Below, piece by piece: positions 43,888-54,668 of a DNA stretch of 64,000 nt (position 1 is its first letter; each line of letters starts with the position of its first letter). Source of the DNA: Chondrus crispus (Eukaryota; Rhodophyta; Florideophyceae; Gigartinales; Gigartinaceae); assembly GCF_000350225.1 (NCBI RefSeq), contig NW_005178551.1, positions 22,162 to 86,161 on the forward strand, read 5' to 3'. The notes below the pieces were generated by a model that saw nothing but the letters and a program-made list of their open reading frames with translations, was not told the DNA's origin and ran no database searches. Both the position numbers and the translations under genes were made by a program.

Positions 43888-44713
43888 TGTTTACATCTAG
43901 ATTTCACTTTCTTGGGCGGTAATAAAGAAAGTCTTTGTCTAGAATCTAAGTTCCAACGTCATCATAGGCAAGGTCTGGGCCTGTACGGCCGTGACCTCAC
44001 ACAGAAACGGAGATGAGGACAGTTCGTCGACTAGTCACAAAGGCGGCGGCAGCAGCACGGACGCAGGCCGCTTGCCATTAGCAACGTAATGAGGAGCAAG
44101 AGGGAAGCTTCCGGACAAGAGCTGCAACGGGTGTGTCGTTTCAGAGCGTCCAAACATGCTCTGTGATATCGAGGAAATAGATTTTGGTTTCAAAGTTTGC
44201 GTTCTCTCCTTACTCCGTACTTTGCCCGTGCAATTCTCACGTTTATGAATTCGTGGGAGAAGAAACGGTTATAGATGAAATACATCACGTGTACATGTGT
44301 ATCTAGGTGAAGTGGGCATAACATTCTTTCAGAATTGGCACATTTTGCCGAAATCACGGAAAAAGGGTGACGTTGAGCCACAGCGATTTCGCAGACAGAT
44401 AACTTTCATTCATCATCTCCCACAGTGATCGCCCTTCCACCCTCAAAGTCACGAGTTTATGGCGGCCTCTGCTTCTAAAGAAAGATGCGAAACGTAAAAT
44501 TGTGTACTGTGTAGCATCTCTGGAAGTTGTGGCACGCGTGTGTAGCATGGCACTATATCTCTAAGAGCCACTTTATCGTGAAATCAGTCTCGACGATGTC
44601 CAACCCGCTGCTCTCAGTGGAGAGCATTCCGTCTCCTTCTTCCGTAATTCTCTCCCTACCTCTCCCGTATCCCCCACACGCACCCCGCCTCCCGGCTCTA
44701 CCCCTGCATCACC
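43888..44713. other. Spacer, nothing recognised
   Basis: No gene or repeat supported. Short frames on both strands lack motifs. Confidence 0.4.
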
Positions 44714-45274
44714 ATGGGTCGCTCCCTCTTCCTGCGGAGCCCTGCGCGGTCCTCGTCCCCTGCCGCCCTGTTGCCTGAGTCCCAGTCGCGCCTGCTGTAC
44801 CCGGCGCACCCCGACCTGCGCCCGCGTGCCTTTGAGGTACTGCGCCAGCCAGTGTTCCGCCTGTGGTACAACCAGACCGTCTCCATGGAGCGAGCGCGCA
44901 CCACAGCCCGCATTGCCCTCTTGCACGACGCGGGGCTGCTGAGCGACACCGTCTTGCGCTCCAAAGAAGTCGAGTCGCGCCGCTACGAAGCAATCATCGA
45001 CGTGCAACAAGTCTCCTAGGTGTTGCTATCGAAGTTCGGTGCGGTGGCCAAGAACGGGGGCACGTACGCCAGGGACTCGGTTGCCGAGGCGCTCAACATG
45101 CCGCCGACACCTTTGGTAAGTGGGACCTGCAACAGCAGCAAGTATTTAGACCAGGTTTTTATTTTACGGGGCGCTCTAGAAACGCGAGGGCAAGCTGGTC
45201 AAGCAGGTCGGGGAGCGCTATGGCAGGATGGTGCGGCAATAGAACGGATCTGTGAAGCATTCATCTGTAGGTGA
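44714..45274 (+). pseudogene. Acyl-CoA oxidase-like N-terminal fragment
   Basis: 101 codons to a TAG at 45017-45019, then 84 further codons in the same frame. RLLYPAHPDLRPRAFEVLRQ, PVFRLWYNQTVSMERARTTA and LLSKFGAVAKNGGTYA resemble, in order, the helical start of peroxisomal acyl-CoA oxidases (PLF...LS..E...LA and then KFGV..G..GGT). The catalytic and FAD-binding parts are absent; the reading peters out before the palindrome at 45314. The sequence GTAAGT at about 45116 could be a splice donor, so an intron-bearing gene cannot be excluded, but no continuation is visible downstream. Codon use is GC-rich like the cystinosin gene, suggesting host origin. Confidence 0.4.
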
Positions 45275-45313
45275 CGCAGCGCGCGGCAAAGCTTTAACGC
45301 CTTCGCAATCGCA

Positions 45314-45365
45314 GCCCACACGCGCCAGCACAACCTCAATTGAGGTTGTGCTGGCGCGTGTGGGC
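45314..45365. repeat. Perfect 52-bp palindrome
   Basis: The 26-bp arms meet at 45339/45340 with no loop and no mismatch. It is the longest perfect palindrome seen in the window. It sits immediately downstream of the acyl-CoA oxidase-like fragment. Confidence 0.92.
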
Positions 45366-45522
45366 AACCAATGCCAAGGTGTCGGACGAGAGCCTTTTCA
45401 GGCCAAGGAGCGTCGGCGTAGGGCAGGCAGCGGACGTAGTGGAGCAGATTTATGACTTATTCAAGATTATGACAAGCAGTTTATGAACTGCTTGTGATAT
45501 TCTTGCACAAGTCATACATCAC

Positions 45523-45622
45523 AACTGGCCCGCCCGCCTCTGCAAAGGCGGGCGAGCCAGTTTTGATTTCTGACCACCACAAGTGGCGCGTGGGACTACC
45601 TGTGGAGGTTAGAAATCAAAAT
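45523..45622. repeat. Two adjoining fold-backs
   Basis: The first, 45523-45539 against 45546-45562, has 17-bp GC-rich arms with one mismatch. The second starts at about 45562 (TTTTGATTTCTGACC) and pairs with about 45600-45622 (GGTTAGAAATCAAAA), about 23-bp arms with three mismatches. Confidence 0.75.
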
Positions 45623-45714
45623 TATCCGACCTCCATTTCCAAAAAACTGTTGGCACAAAATTTTATCTCCTCAGAAGATCAAATTTACCACCAATAGCAA
45701 TAATGTACCTTCTG

Positions 45715-45762
45715 GCGCCCTGCGTTCGAACTTCTTATATAAAAAGTTCGAACGCGGGGCGC
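45715..45762. repeat. Hairpin, 19-bp arms, 10-nt loop
   Basis: 45715-45733 pairs with 45744-45762 with one mismatch around CTTATATAAA. It is the fourth fold-back within 450 bp. Confidence 0.8.
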
Positions 45763-46619
45763 GAGAAAAGTATGGAGTTACAAAAAGGTACACACTGCAA
45801 AGGCATATTGTAATAATTATGTTTAATTTAATGATGTAAACTGCGCTATATAGTCTTCAGTTCTTTTTGATGTAGCCAGTGAGAACGCTCATTTTGACAT
45901 TATATTATTGGGAGGAATGCTGTTGTAATTGTGAGATCAATAACAGCCATTGCTGTTTTCGCGTTGTTTCGTGCGTTGTTGTGACATCACTGTATTGGAA
46001 ACGGAATCATGACACGTACTGCGTAGGATAGCTCTTATAGTACAGTAAAAACACACTGAATTTGGTTTCCTAACTACTGTAACACAACTGCGCGATATGA
46101 TAATGATATTGACTGAAAACATCATTCTGATGCCAGCACCATTCGCAATCTTCTTGAGTGGGCGGTCTCTTATGGAGCCTATTCATTGTGTAGATGTACC
46201 GAGGCGCGTCAAAAAAGCACTGATCTACCGAGAGAACGAGAAACTATTACATTCACTATAGTGGTTATCTTAGCACATTTCTTATCACGTGGTATGACCA
46301 TAAAAATAAACATCAAGTATTGCCCAATGATGATGATCTGAAACGATATGTTTTACTATTCCTGCTGAAATATTATTTGAGGCGGGCAACGGTATTAGTA
46401 GTCCTCTTCTCCTCTAAGGTCGGTTTTCAGAACACTGTTTCAACATTCAAGGTTCCTTTCAAATTCGCAAGGATCCTCTTCACCATCTGCCTCTTCCCTA
46501 CAGCGTTCCGCCTGCACGGGGTCACACTCGTTTCTTTCTTTGTTCTTGATCAGATAATCTGTTAATGAAACGAGTGCCCAGTAGCGCTCAACGAAAATCG
46601 ACCTGGAGCTGTAAGATCA
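45763..46619. other. Spacer, nothing recognised
   Basis: AT-rich sequence without a supported gene. Confidence 0.4.
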
Positions 46620-47420
46620 TTCACAGCTGATCCACATCTTGCCAAAACTTCCTCTCCCTCATCCTCACCCTCCGCATCTTGCCACCACTTCCTCCTCCTC
46701 ATCCTCACCCTCCGCATCTTGCCACAACTTCCTCTCCCTCATCCCATCTCAGTTCCAACATAAATAGTGATCCTCGAATGATCTTCATCTCCTCCCCCAA
46801 AAATTGTTACCTCACTTCTTCTTGACGTTCTTTTTTCCCGCAACCTACAATACTTGGAAACTCTCCCTCTCGACACATCCCCAATTACCAGCAGCATCTT
46901 TCCCTCACAAATATACTCCCTGCTTCAGGAATTCAGATAATCTGTTCGTGCAGGACCATCCACAGCTGATCCGCACCTTGCCACAACTTGCTCTCCTTCA
47001 TTCATCTCAGTTCTAACAGCAGCATTGATCCTCGATTCATCGTCATCCCGCCTAGAAAGTATTACCTCATGCTCCGCATTTTGCCACAACTTCCTCTCCC
47101 TCATCCTCACCCTCCGCATCTTGCCACAACTTCCTCTCCCTCATCCCATCTCAGTTCCAACATAAATAGTGATCCTCGAATCATCGTCATCCCCTCTCCC
47201 AAAAATTGTTACCTCACTTCTTCTCGACGTTCTTTTTTCCCGCAATTTACACTACTTAGAAACTATTCCTCTCGGCACATCCGCAATTACCAGCAGCATC
47301 TTTCCCTCACAAACTATACTCCCTGCTTCAGGAATTCAGATCATCCACCGCTGATCCGCATCTTGGCACCACTTCCTCTCCTTTACCCTTCTCACTTCCA
47401 ACATCAGCATTGATCCTCAA
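46620..47420. repeat. Tandem repeat, about 402-bp unit with 40-bp subrepeats
   Basis: AGTTCCAACATAAATAGTGA occurs at 46751 and again at 47153, and the following roughly 250 bp repeat with few changes (Lys-Asn-Cys-like TTGTTACCTCACTTC, TTCTTTTTTCCCGCAA, CAATTACCAGCAGCATC). Each unit opens with 40-bp subrepeats containing CTCCGCATCTTGCCACAACT. A third partial unit begins near 47350. The C-rich strand keeps frames open in places, but there is no gene-like sequence. Confidence 0.85.
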
Positions 47421-48092
47421 ATCTTCCCTCGCAAAAACACTCCCTTGCTGTCGAAGCAGTTGGTCAGTTTTCTTCCCATCTAAATCCTCTTTGGAAATGT
47501 GGTTGAACACACCTTATCCTCGCTCTAACGTCTTGGATAAAATTCTCCTCGCTCGCTGCCCCACCGATAAGGAAGCTACAAATGGGACTGTCGCGAAAAC
47601 GTGTACGTACGGCAAAAACGCAGGGGTTGCTCAGAGTTTGGAATCGTTGATATGAAAAAGCCGATCTGAGGGACATGCGATCTCGTGAGTGCTGTAAAAG
47701 GGGATCTGGCAAACCGTCGTTTGCTCAGAAAGAGGTTGAGGAACAAATGAGATTTGAGACGTGAAGGCGCGATGCCCCGCCGTGGTATTCTCAGGTATGT
47801 TTCCAGGGAACTACATCACGATTGGGTTCTCACCGCCCGTTTAAAGAGATACGTGTATTGGCACTAAACGATTATTATTGGTCAACCTTTGAAGATTGTG
47901 CAATGATTGGATGTCTCAAAAAACCGGCTTCTGAAATTTACAATCTTTGCCGTTGGCGAGCACCAGCTTGTGCCCTCCACACCCCACCTCGTCCTTCGGC
48001 CTGCTCAGAACCCCTACTCAAATACCTCGCATTGCCTACACTCTGGCACGAATTCATTTTTCACGTCGGTTCGTCACATCCGTTCACCTCAT
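47421..48092. other. Spacer leading into gene A'
   Basis: No separate gene supported. Open frame upstream of 48093 is continuous with gene A' but has a low-complexity, Pro/His-rich look. Confidence 0.35.
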
Positions 48093-49532
48093 ATGGCGGA
48101 CGTACGTGAGGGGGATGCAATGGAGGTGCTTTGGATCGTCGAGATACCCCGGCGGGATGATCGAAAACGAAAGAAAACTGTCGAAAAAGATGTCTAGTGG
48201 AAGGCTGTCCTGGAGAAGGTAGATTGTAATGGCGGTGTCACCAAAGCAAGGGTTCACTATGGGCAAGCATATGGGATGGAAGCCTCTTTCATAAACGCTC
48301 GACTCATTGGATCTGTTTTGTGCCACGAAGGTACTGGGCGCCAAAAAAATGTCCCACAGCCGTGGCGGATGTGTCTCTCGGCTCTTTCGGAATCAGGAAA
48401 TAATACTGAAGCCGATTCCGTGCAGCAGTTATCAAATCAGTCATCTGGTTCGGAGTACAAGCTATGCACCGGACATATGAAGGAATCGAGCAGAAGACGG
48501 AGATCGATGGTTCTATCATTTGATCCACAGAAGGGCGAAGCGGAGGAAAAAATTAGTACTTTAGAAGTCAAGCTTGAGAAGCTTCAGAGGATCGTGGGAG
48601 CTCAGAGTGCATTGTACTCTCGTATTGTAGGCTCATGGAGTGAGAGCAATAAGGTTTCTGACCGAATATTCAGTTACTTAAGACACAGAATTGTTGTTAG
48701 TTCTCACAAGCCTATCGTTTTCCCCCGTACTCGCTCAGCTATATGTGACGTACATGAGGGAGAAGGACGCTTTGTTGGCATGTGTTACACTTCCTTTATC
48801 AAAGCGGAAGCGGACTGTAGCCTAGAAGATTTTGAGCGGATTGCCACGGTAATCAAATCGAGATGTTCTAATGCAGTGTTCCAACCGGCTTTCGTAGAAA
48901 CACAATCACCAATGCTAAGTTTGGAACATGCACTGGTTGCTTTTAACACCTTGCATGAATTAGCATCATGTATTAGCATTTCGGGGTACTCTGATCTCCT
49001 TTCTCTTCTTTTAGAGGGTAGAAAAATTAACGCACCTGACCCAGCGCAACTGCCGGAGGATTGCGCATTCAGACTTATTGGGGCAACTTTGGCCGAAAAG
49101 AATGAAGACGATCATCCATTTGCTTTCCGTCTTGCTGGAAGCCTGCACCACGCACTTCCCAATCAGACTTGTGACTTGCTTTAGAGGGAGACGAGGCAAT
49201 TCGGTACACGGAACTGTAGATACGTAAACAGGCTTTGCAAGAAGAATATGCCCATTATGGATGCTATAAGAAAATCAGGTTTGGAAATGATCGCTGAGAA
49301 AGAACCATACGCATCAGACCAGACACGTTTTACATTAAGCTGGGCTCCTCTCTCCAACCGTAAAGGTCGAAACTTTTCGAGGTCGCTGCGGCAAAACGAC
49401 GAGGTCTTGGGTACGTTGGAGATGGATTGGCCCGCTCTTGTCGTACGCAACAAGAAAGTAGTATCTGAATTTCAGAATACAATAACACAGGACATCTTGA
49501 AGAGAAGCATAGAAACGGGTGTGTACAAATGA
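48093..49532 (+). pseudogene. Gene A': paralogue of the 31 kb gene, two TAG stops
   Basis: One continuous frame of about 480 codons from Met at 48093, interrupted only by TAG at 48195-48197 and 49182-49184; Gln (CAG) is the likely ancestral codon at both. Its coiled-coil-like helix (AEEKISTLEVKLEKLQRIVG) and the block around EADCSLEDFERIATVIKS, FQPAF and DDHPFAFRLAGSL align with gene A. VNRLCKKNMPIMDAIRKSGL matches the end of gene A and runs about 90 residues further than it. No catalytic motif is recognised. The start is chosen where protein-like composition begins (MADVREGDAMEVLWIVEIPR). Confidence 0.55.
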
Positions 49533-49781
49533 CCTAGTATCTTGAGATGGAACGATGTGTAACACGAAGTGCAGCACAGCTCTCCAGCATTGCAGCTCTG
49601 TAGGGAGAATTTCAGTGCATTTCAAAATGAGGACAATACAGTATTGTTAGGAATGCTGTAAGCCCAGCGCCCAAGAATGCACACTGCGCAGGAAAGGGCG
49701 CGCGCGGGACTTACGCTTGGAGGACAGGGCGAAGCGAAGCGCGCGGCATTGCGTTTGGACGAGGGCGTGCGCGGGCGGGTG
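49533..49781. other. Spacer, GC-rich from 49660
   Basis: No gene. The Arg/Pro/Ala-rich frames here are composition artefacts that run into the tandem repeat. Confidence 0.4.
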
Positions 49782-49950
49782 GAGCGCGAACCGCAAGCGG
49801 AGGACCGCAGGCGCAGGAGCGGGCCAGAGGGAAGGCGGGCAAGGAGCGCGAACCGCAAGCCGAGGACCGCAGGCGCAGAAGCGGGCCAGAGGGAAGGCCG
49901 GCAAGGAGATCGTGAACCGCAAGCGGAGGGCTGGGCGCAGGAATGGGCCA
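49782..49950. repeat. 62-bp tandem repeat, about 2.7 copies
   Basis: Units start at 49782, 49844 and 49906. The first two differ at a few positions (unit start GAGCGCGAACCGCAAGC); the third diverges and breaks off near 49950. The repeats are very GC-rich compared with the flanks. Confidence 0.85.
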
Positions 49951-50466
49951 AGAGAAAGACTGGCGGGCTACGTGCGGGGGTTGCGATCGGGGGTAGTGGT
50001 AGTTTATAGCGAGCAGCGGGGAGTACATAAGCGGTAGTTGAGGACGGAGAAAAAGGGGGAGGCAGGCATCGGGTGGATTTCTCGACAAGGAGCTCAAGTG
50101 GACTCTTGAGTTCTTGACGCCTGGCCTCCCGCCGAAAGGAGGTAAAAGATTTTCTCGGCAATCATTGTGTCTCAGGACGAGCCACAACAGTATAGTATTG
50201 CAGTGTCCCCATTATCTTCACGTAAGCGTAAAAATTCAAATTTGTATTAGCAGGCAATGTCCCCTCGCGACCATCTTCATCAGAAATAAGCGCAAAAACT
50301 CAATTTTGTAGCATTAAGGACGAATAGGAACCAAGGATGCCGAACCGCATATCCGCACACTCCCGCTTACCACGAAGGTTTATCCCATTCGAGGGGGGTA
50401 ACCGCTCTTTTTCGTTGCGTAATAGAACGTGCCTCCGGAAAGAAGATCCTCACTGTGATACACGTA

Positions 50467-53400
50467 TCATTCAATCTCGCGTATCTCACATGATGTACCA
50501 CTGCACGCAGCTTTACAAGCATGAACTAACCCAACTCTTTTCACAGATTCATTGAGTTTTAGCAGTACCAACGGCGAATTCCTTGCCACTCTTAGAGTAC
50601 TGTCCTCATATCTGGTACATTTTCGAGCAACAGCAAACGGCCCGCTCTCGTGGGCGATTCTTTCACATGAAAAATCTCTCCACTGCAACAGCGTGTCCAC
50701 TGCGAAAACACTCATCTGATACTTATCAGGGTTCCGTCTCATCTCCTCAATAGACGGTTGGTGCGGAACCGCGAAATTGGTCGATTGACGATGAACAATA
50801 GCTTGCACTGCATCACTCTTTTCAACGCATTCGTGAGATGGTGACCTGATGGCCTGATTTACTCCCGCTTAAAACTTGTTTTTCCGCTTCGCTGCGGTGT
50901 ATTATTGCAACTGTCGAGCCCCTTGGAACTGATTCAAGACAAGACTGTCCACTAGGGCAACCAGCGCGGTGTCAGATTCCCTCGCAACTTTTCTATTTTG
51001 CAAAGACCACATGCAGTTCATTTTGCTATTTGCTGTTTGAAATGGTAGTGCACCGCATGTTTTTTGGAGAACAGGCTTGATCAGTACATTTTCCAAGTTT
51101 GGCATGCCTTTTGACATTGATGCCGCCTGCATTTCTAAAACTCGGGTCTCTTCCATGCAACTTCTCAGCTGCAAATCAAATATGCCATCAACATCACTTT
51201 CCTTCCGTGATCCTGCGAGAGAGGCTAGCCTTCCTTCCCATTCGTCAACCAATGTATGTTTCACGGCTTGAATGTGCGGTTTTCGATGGTTAGACATCGC
51301 CACGCCTCTCTTCAAAGGCTGATGGGCAAACTCAAAAACCAGCTCAGAAAATTGATGCTCGTGCCCCATTGCTGGAACCGAATGTTTGTAGAGCTCGATG
51401 ATTCTGTGAAGGTTCGGTTTATCCAGCTTATCCCTGGCAATTTCAGAAATGCCATAAAGTGAATCGCCACTTTGGACGTACAGGCGTGCAGAAGCCTGCT
51501 GTTCTGATATGAATGCCATGCCTGCGGCACTGTTAAATGCTGCACAGATTTGTATCCACCTACATGCAGTTTAGGATACCAATAAGTCGACGTGACTAGG
51601 TCTGAAAACAGTCCCAAAGCCCGCACCGTTTTCAACAATGTGTGATTCTGTCCTTCGTCGTTCGCCGGAAGCGCAGCCCACTCGTCCTCGAACAAAAATC
51701 GAGCAACAAGTAGTGTACAGAACGTACCACTGATTGTGGTAGAATACAGCTTATTATTTTGACGTCGAAAATATTTCTCTGCGTGATCAAGGAATTCCTA
51801 CGCAGCCCGTCATATATTCTGGCATCGATTTGATCTCTTTGTTCCCTTGAGGAAAGCATCAGAAAGCATGTGTTTAAGATGTTGATGGCATTCCCAGAGA
51901 GCAGGTAGTCTGGTGCTACTAGCACTGAGCGATATGGGTCGAAGGACGCCTCGAAAACGGGGTGCCCACATGTCGTCAACGGCACTTGCTGACTTGATCT
52001 AGCATCATTAAGCCTTTTGTTAAGTGTGCGAAGAGGACTAGTTATTCTCATCCGACAAGACGTTGATTTCATGCCTAGATAGTTAAGAAGACGGTTCCTT
52101 TCTTTCTCAGTGCCTTTTGATTCACGTATAGCTTTCATACGCGGCTCAGATCTAAAGCTGGATGTATCCGCACAATTGAGTTCTGTCGTATATCCATGAC
52201 AAGAGCGATATGGATCCAATTTTTGCTTATGAAAAAAACATAAATGACATGCAGAGTCTGCGTTGTGACCCAATGGATCGGATATGTGTGCGATCTCGAG
52301 AAAGTCTCCAATGTACGCCACAGCTTGAACAAAAACCCTAATTGGGATTCCGTCTCCGTCACACGTGTCTATTCCGATTGTTCCCGACCCGGCGATGTCA
52401 TCAGATACGATCTGAAGCACCTGACTAGTACTAACGCCCGGCGGAGTGAGACTCAACAGCCGAACGGCTTTGCGTGATGTCCGGTTTTGCGGAAGAAGGT
52501 TAAGATGTAGCATGTAAACAACACCTGCAGACCCTTGAGCATTCTTGTATTGCGAAAACCCGTCCGAATAAAGAAGTACTCTGTATACAAAGTAACGCCT
52601 ACCGTTTTAAGTAAAAACCCCGCAGACTTCTTGCAAGGACAACCAAGGTTGAGATTGTAGTGGGTAGATTGACCGAGTTTCTCACCTTCGACTCGCTGGC
52701 ATGGTTGAGTCTGAAATATTTCTGTCACTGGTTGTACGAATCCTTCAGCGTGACGGAGTTTTCGGCTGCGTTGCGAGGACGCAAAATTAGGGACCCATGC
52801 GAGCTCAATCATATTTCCCGATCCGCAGAAACCGCCAACCCTATGAATGAGCAAACATTCGTAAAGTGTAATTTCCCTGACGGATACGGTGGTCAGTATG
52901 TCTCCTGCTCGATCAATGCAATTTTTTGAGTGCAGTGAAGGAATCATGTCTGTTGTTGAAAGTTTCGTTTCATCTAGAACAGCCGTCAAATGAAACTCGG
53001 AATTGCTGCATGGCGTGGTCGATATACTTCGCACGTACTCCTGGAGCTCTTTTGAGCCAATTCCAGCCCACTCCTTAGGTATCGGTTCAGTTTCAAGAAC
53101 AATGATGACCGTTTCTCCTTGAGAAAGAAAACAAGCTGCAGGACCTGCGTCAGTAGATTGGGAGAAAACGGCATGATGGGGCTCGTCGAGAAATATCGTT
53201 CTATTGGAAACTATGGAAACGCTCGAGGCGCTGGAAAAAACGGGATTACTCAAACCACTAATGGTGTCGCTCAGACTCCCAGATCGCATGATGTCCCATG
53301 TAGGCTTAAACGAAACGTTGTGCACGGCCCAAGTGCTTGGAAGTATTACTTCTACTTCAGCTTTTGGGATACTGCCCTCACGTGATGAGATTTCAGTTGT

Positions 53401-54171
53401 TTGACTTGAATTGTGGTCAACAATTTTAGTGTCGAGGGTACTGTGCTTCGCACCAGCCTTCTGCAAATCCACTGGCAGGAAGTGCTTCTCCGACCGTGGG
53501 AAATTGTTTGCACGAAAGTTAGGAAGCAGAGTTCTCTGTACTGTAGAGTATGGCGGCAACAAGTTCTCGTGTGGAGCATATTGCTCAATAACCCAGTTAA
53601 CAGTGTGCCGAAAGAAGGAATACTGCGCAATTTTCAACCGGTTAGTGCCTGACGTCGCCAGTACGGCGATCAACTTCTGCCAAGTATTGATGGAGTTTGG
53701 CCTCGAGCGCCGTCTGTACTCCTGTGCATACCTAGATGCACCTAGTTCTTCTTCCGAACTGGCCGAAGATACATCAGATTCTTCAGTCTCACTACGCACT
53801 TGTGAACGGTTTCCATCTTCCCCTCGAACAACCACTCCCAGATCCACATCAGATATATGTATAGGTATGGTCATTTAGTCGTCCGATACTTTTAACTTAC
53901 ATCCGCTATGCGGATGCTGTGTTGGGAGCTCATCAAATGAACCCTGATGAGACGGTTCCGGATCACTATTATAAAACAGCCTCCTCTTCACAGGATTTGG
54001 GGAAGGAGAGTGATACTTGCCCTCCACTTTGTACGCGGCTGTTGCAGACCCACCCATATTCTCCTCTTTCCAGTCGAACCTGTTATTGCGTCGCCGCCTA
54101 TCTCTTCTTGGGCGAGGTCTTTTCCTACGAGAAGACCGCGAGCTGTGATTTGGTGCATCACAACTATCCAT
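50467..54171 (-). pseudogene. CACTA/Plavaka-like (CMC) transposase, broken
   Basis: Minus-strand coding region in pieces: 53875-54171 (Arg-rich start RRKRPRPRRDRRRRNN, a nuclear signal) joined by a TAA to 52453-53874 in the same frame, then 51632-52513, 51312-51695, 50902-51519 and 50467-50808. Linked frames give FFIRTGFRNTR, VVYMLHLNLLPQNRTSRKAV, LSLTPPGVSTSQVLQIVSDD and GDFLEIAHISDPLGHNADSA with CHLCFFHKQK. Then come HSVPAMGHEHQFSELVFEFA and HQPLKR. This order (N-terminal sheet, zinc-binding CHLC knuckle, late HQPLKR block) is that of tnp2/Plavaka-like transposases of the CMC superfamily. At least four frame changes. Exact catalytic acids were not assigned. It lies between gene A' and gene B' on the opposite strand, as a nested insertion would. 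Confidence 0.65.
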
Positions 54172-54668
54172 TAGGACATGAGCAAAGCCGCGGATATATG
54201 AAAAGTACTGGATGGAAGGAGCTGAATCTGAAACTTAAACAATGTACGGTATCGAAAACACCTGTACTCGCGGGAACTTATACTGTATCGCCGAACGCTG
54301 CACCGCATTTTTGAGACACGGACGGCGAGAAACCTGACAAAGTTAGCTGGTGACCTTCTCCCGCAGTTCAGAATGCCACGGATCCTTTTTCCATCACTTC
54401 ATCAACTGAATTCATCTGTTCCACCTGTCATTACTTGTCCCGGTAGTGCACGTGCCCTTCGTCATGCAGCCTCCATATTTCGGGCCAGCCATCTCACAGG
54501 CGGCTCCTTACGCGAAAGAGCTCGTCTACCGCCGTCGGAGCGCAGAATCGACACATCAAGAGAAGGGAAAATAAGAACGTTCTCAAAACTATTTTTTCCC
54601 GTGACGGTAATTCTCCTGATGGAGAGAACGACGAGCTCCGCATTCCACCCGTCACGAGACTTTCAGAC
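54172..54668. other. Spacer between transposase and gene B'
   Basis: Divergent region between the minus-strand transposase start and the plus-strand gene B'. An open frame at 54373-54837 overlaps the beginning of B' and has no motif. Confidence 0.35.

Noticed and set aside
45314-45365. Transcription terminator
   Set aside because: A stem of this kind with no U-tract in a eukaryotic setting is not evidence of a terminator.
39482-49184. Possible alternative genetic code reading TAG as an amino acid
   Set aside because: TAA and TGA also interrupt related genes, frameshifts accompany them, and the intact genes use ordinary stops; mutation of CAG or TGG explains the TAGs.
49622-50187. Long Pro/Ser/Ala or Arg-rich frames on both strands
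   Set aside because: They follow the 62-bp GC-rich tandem repeat and have no motif.
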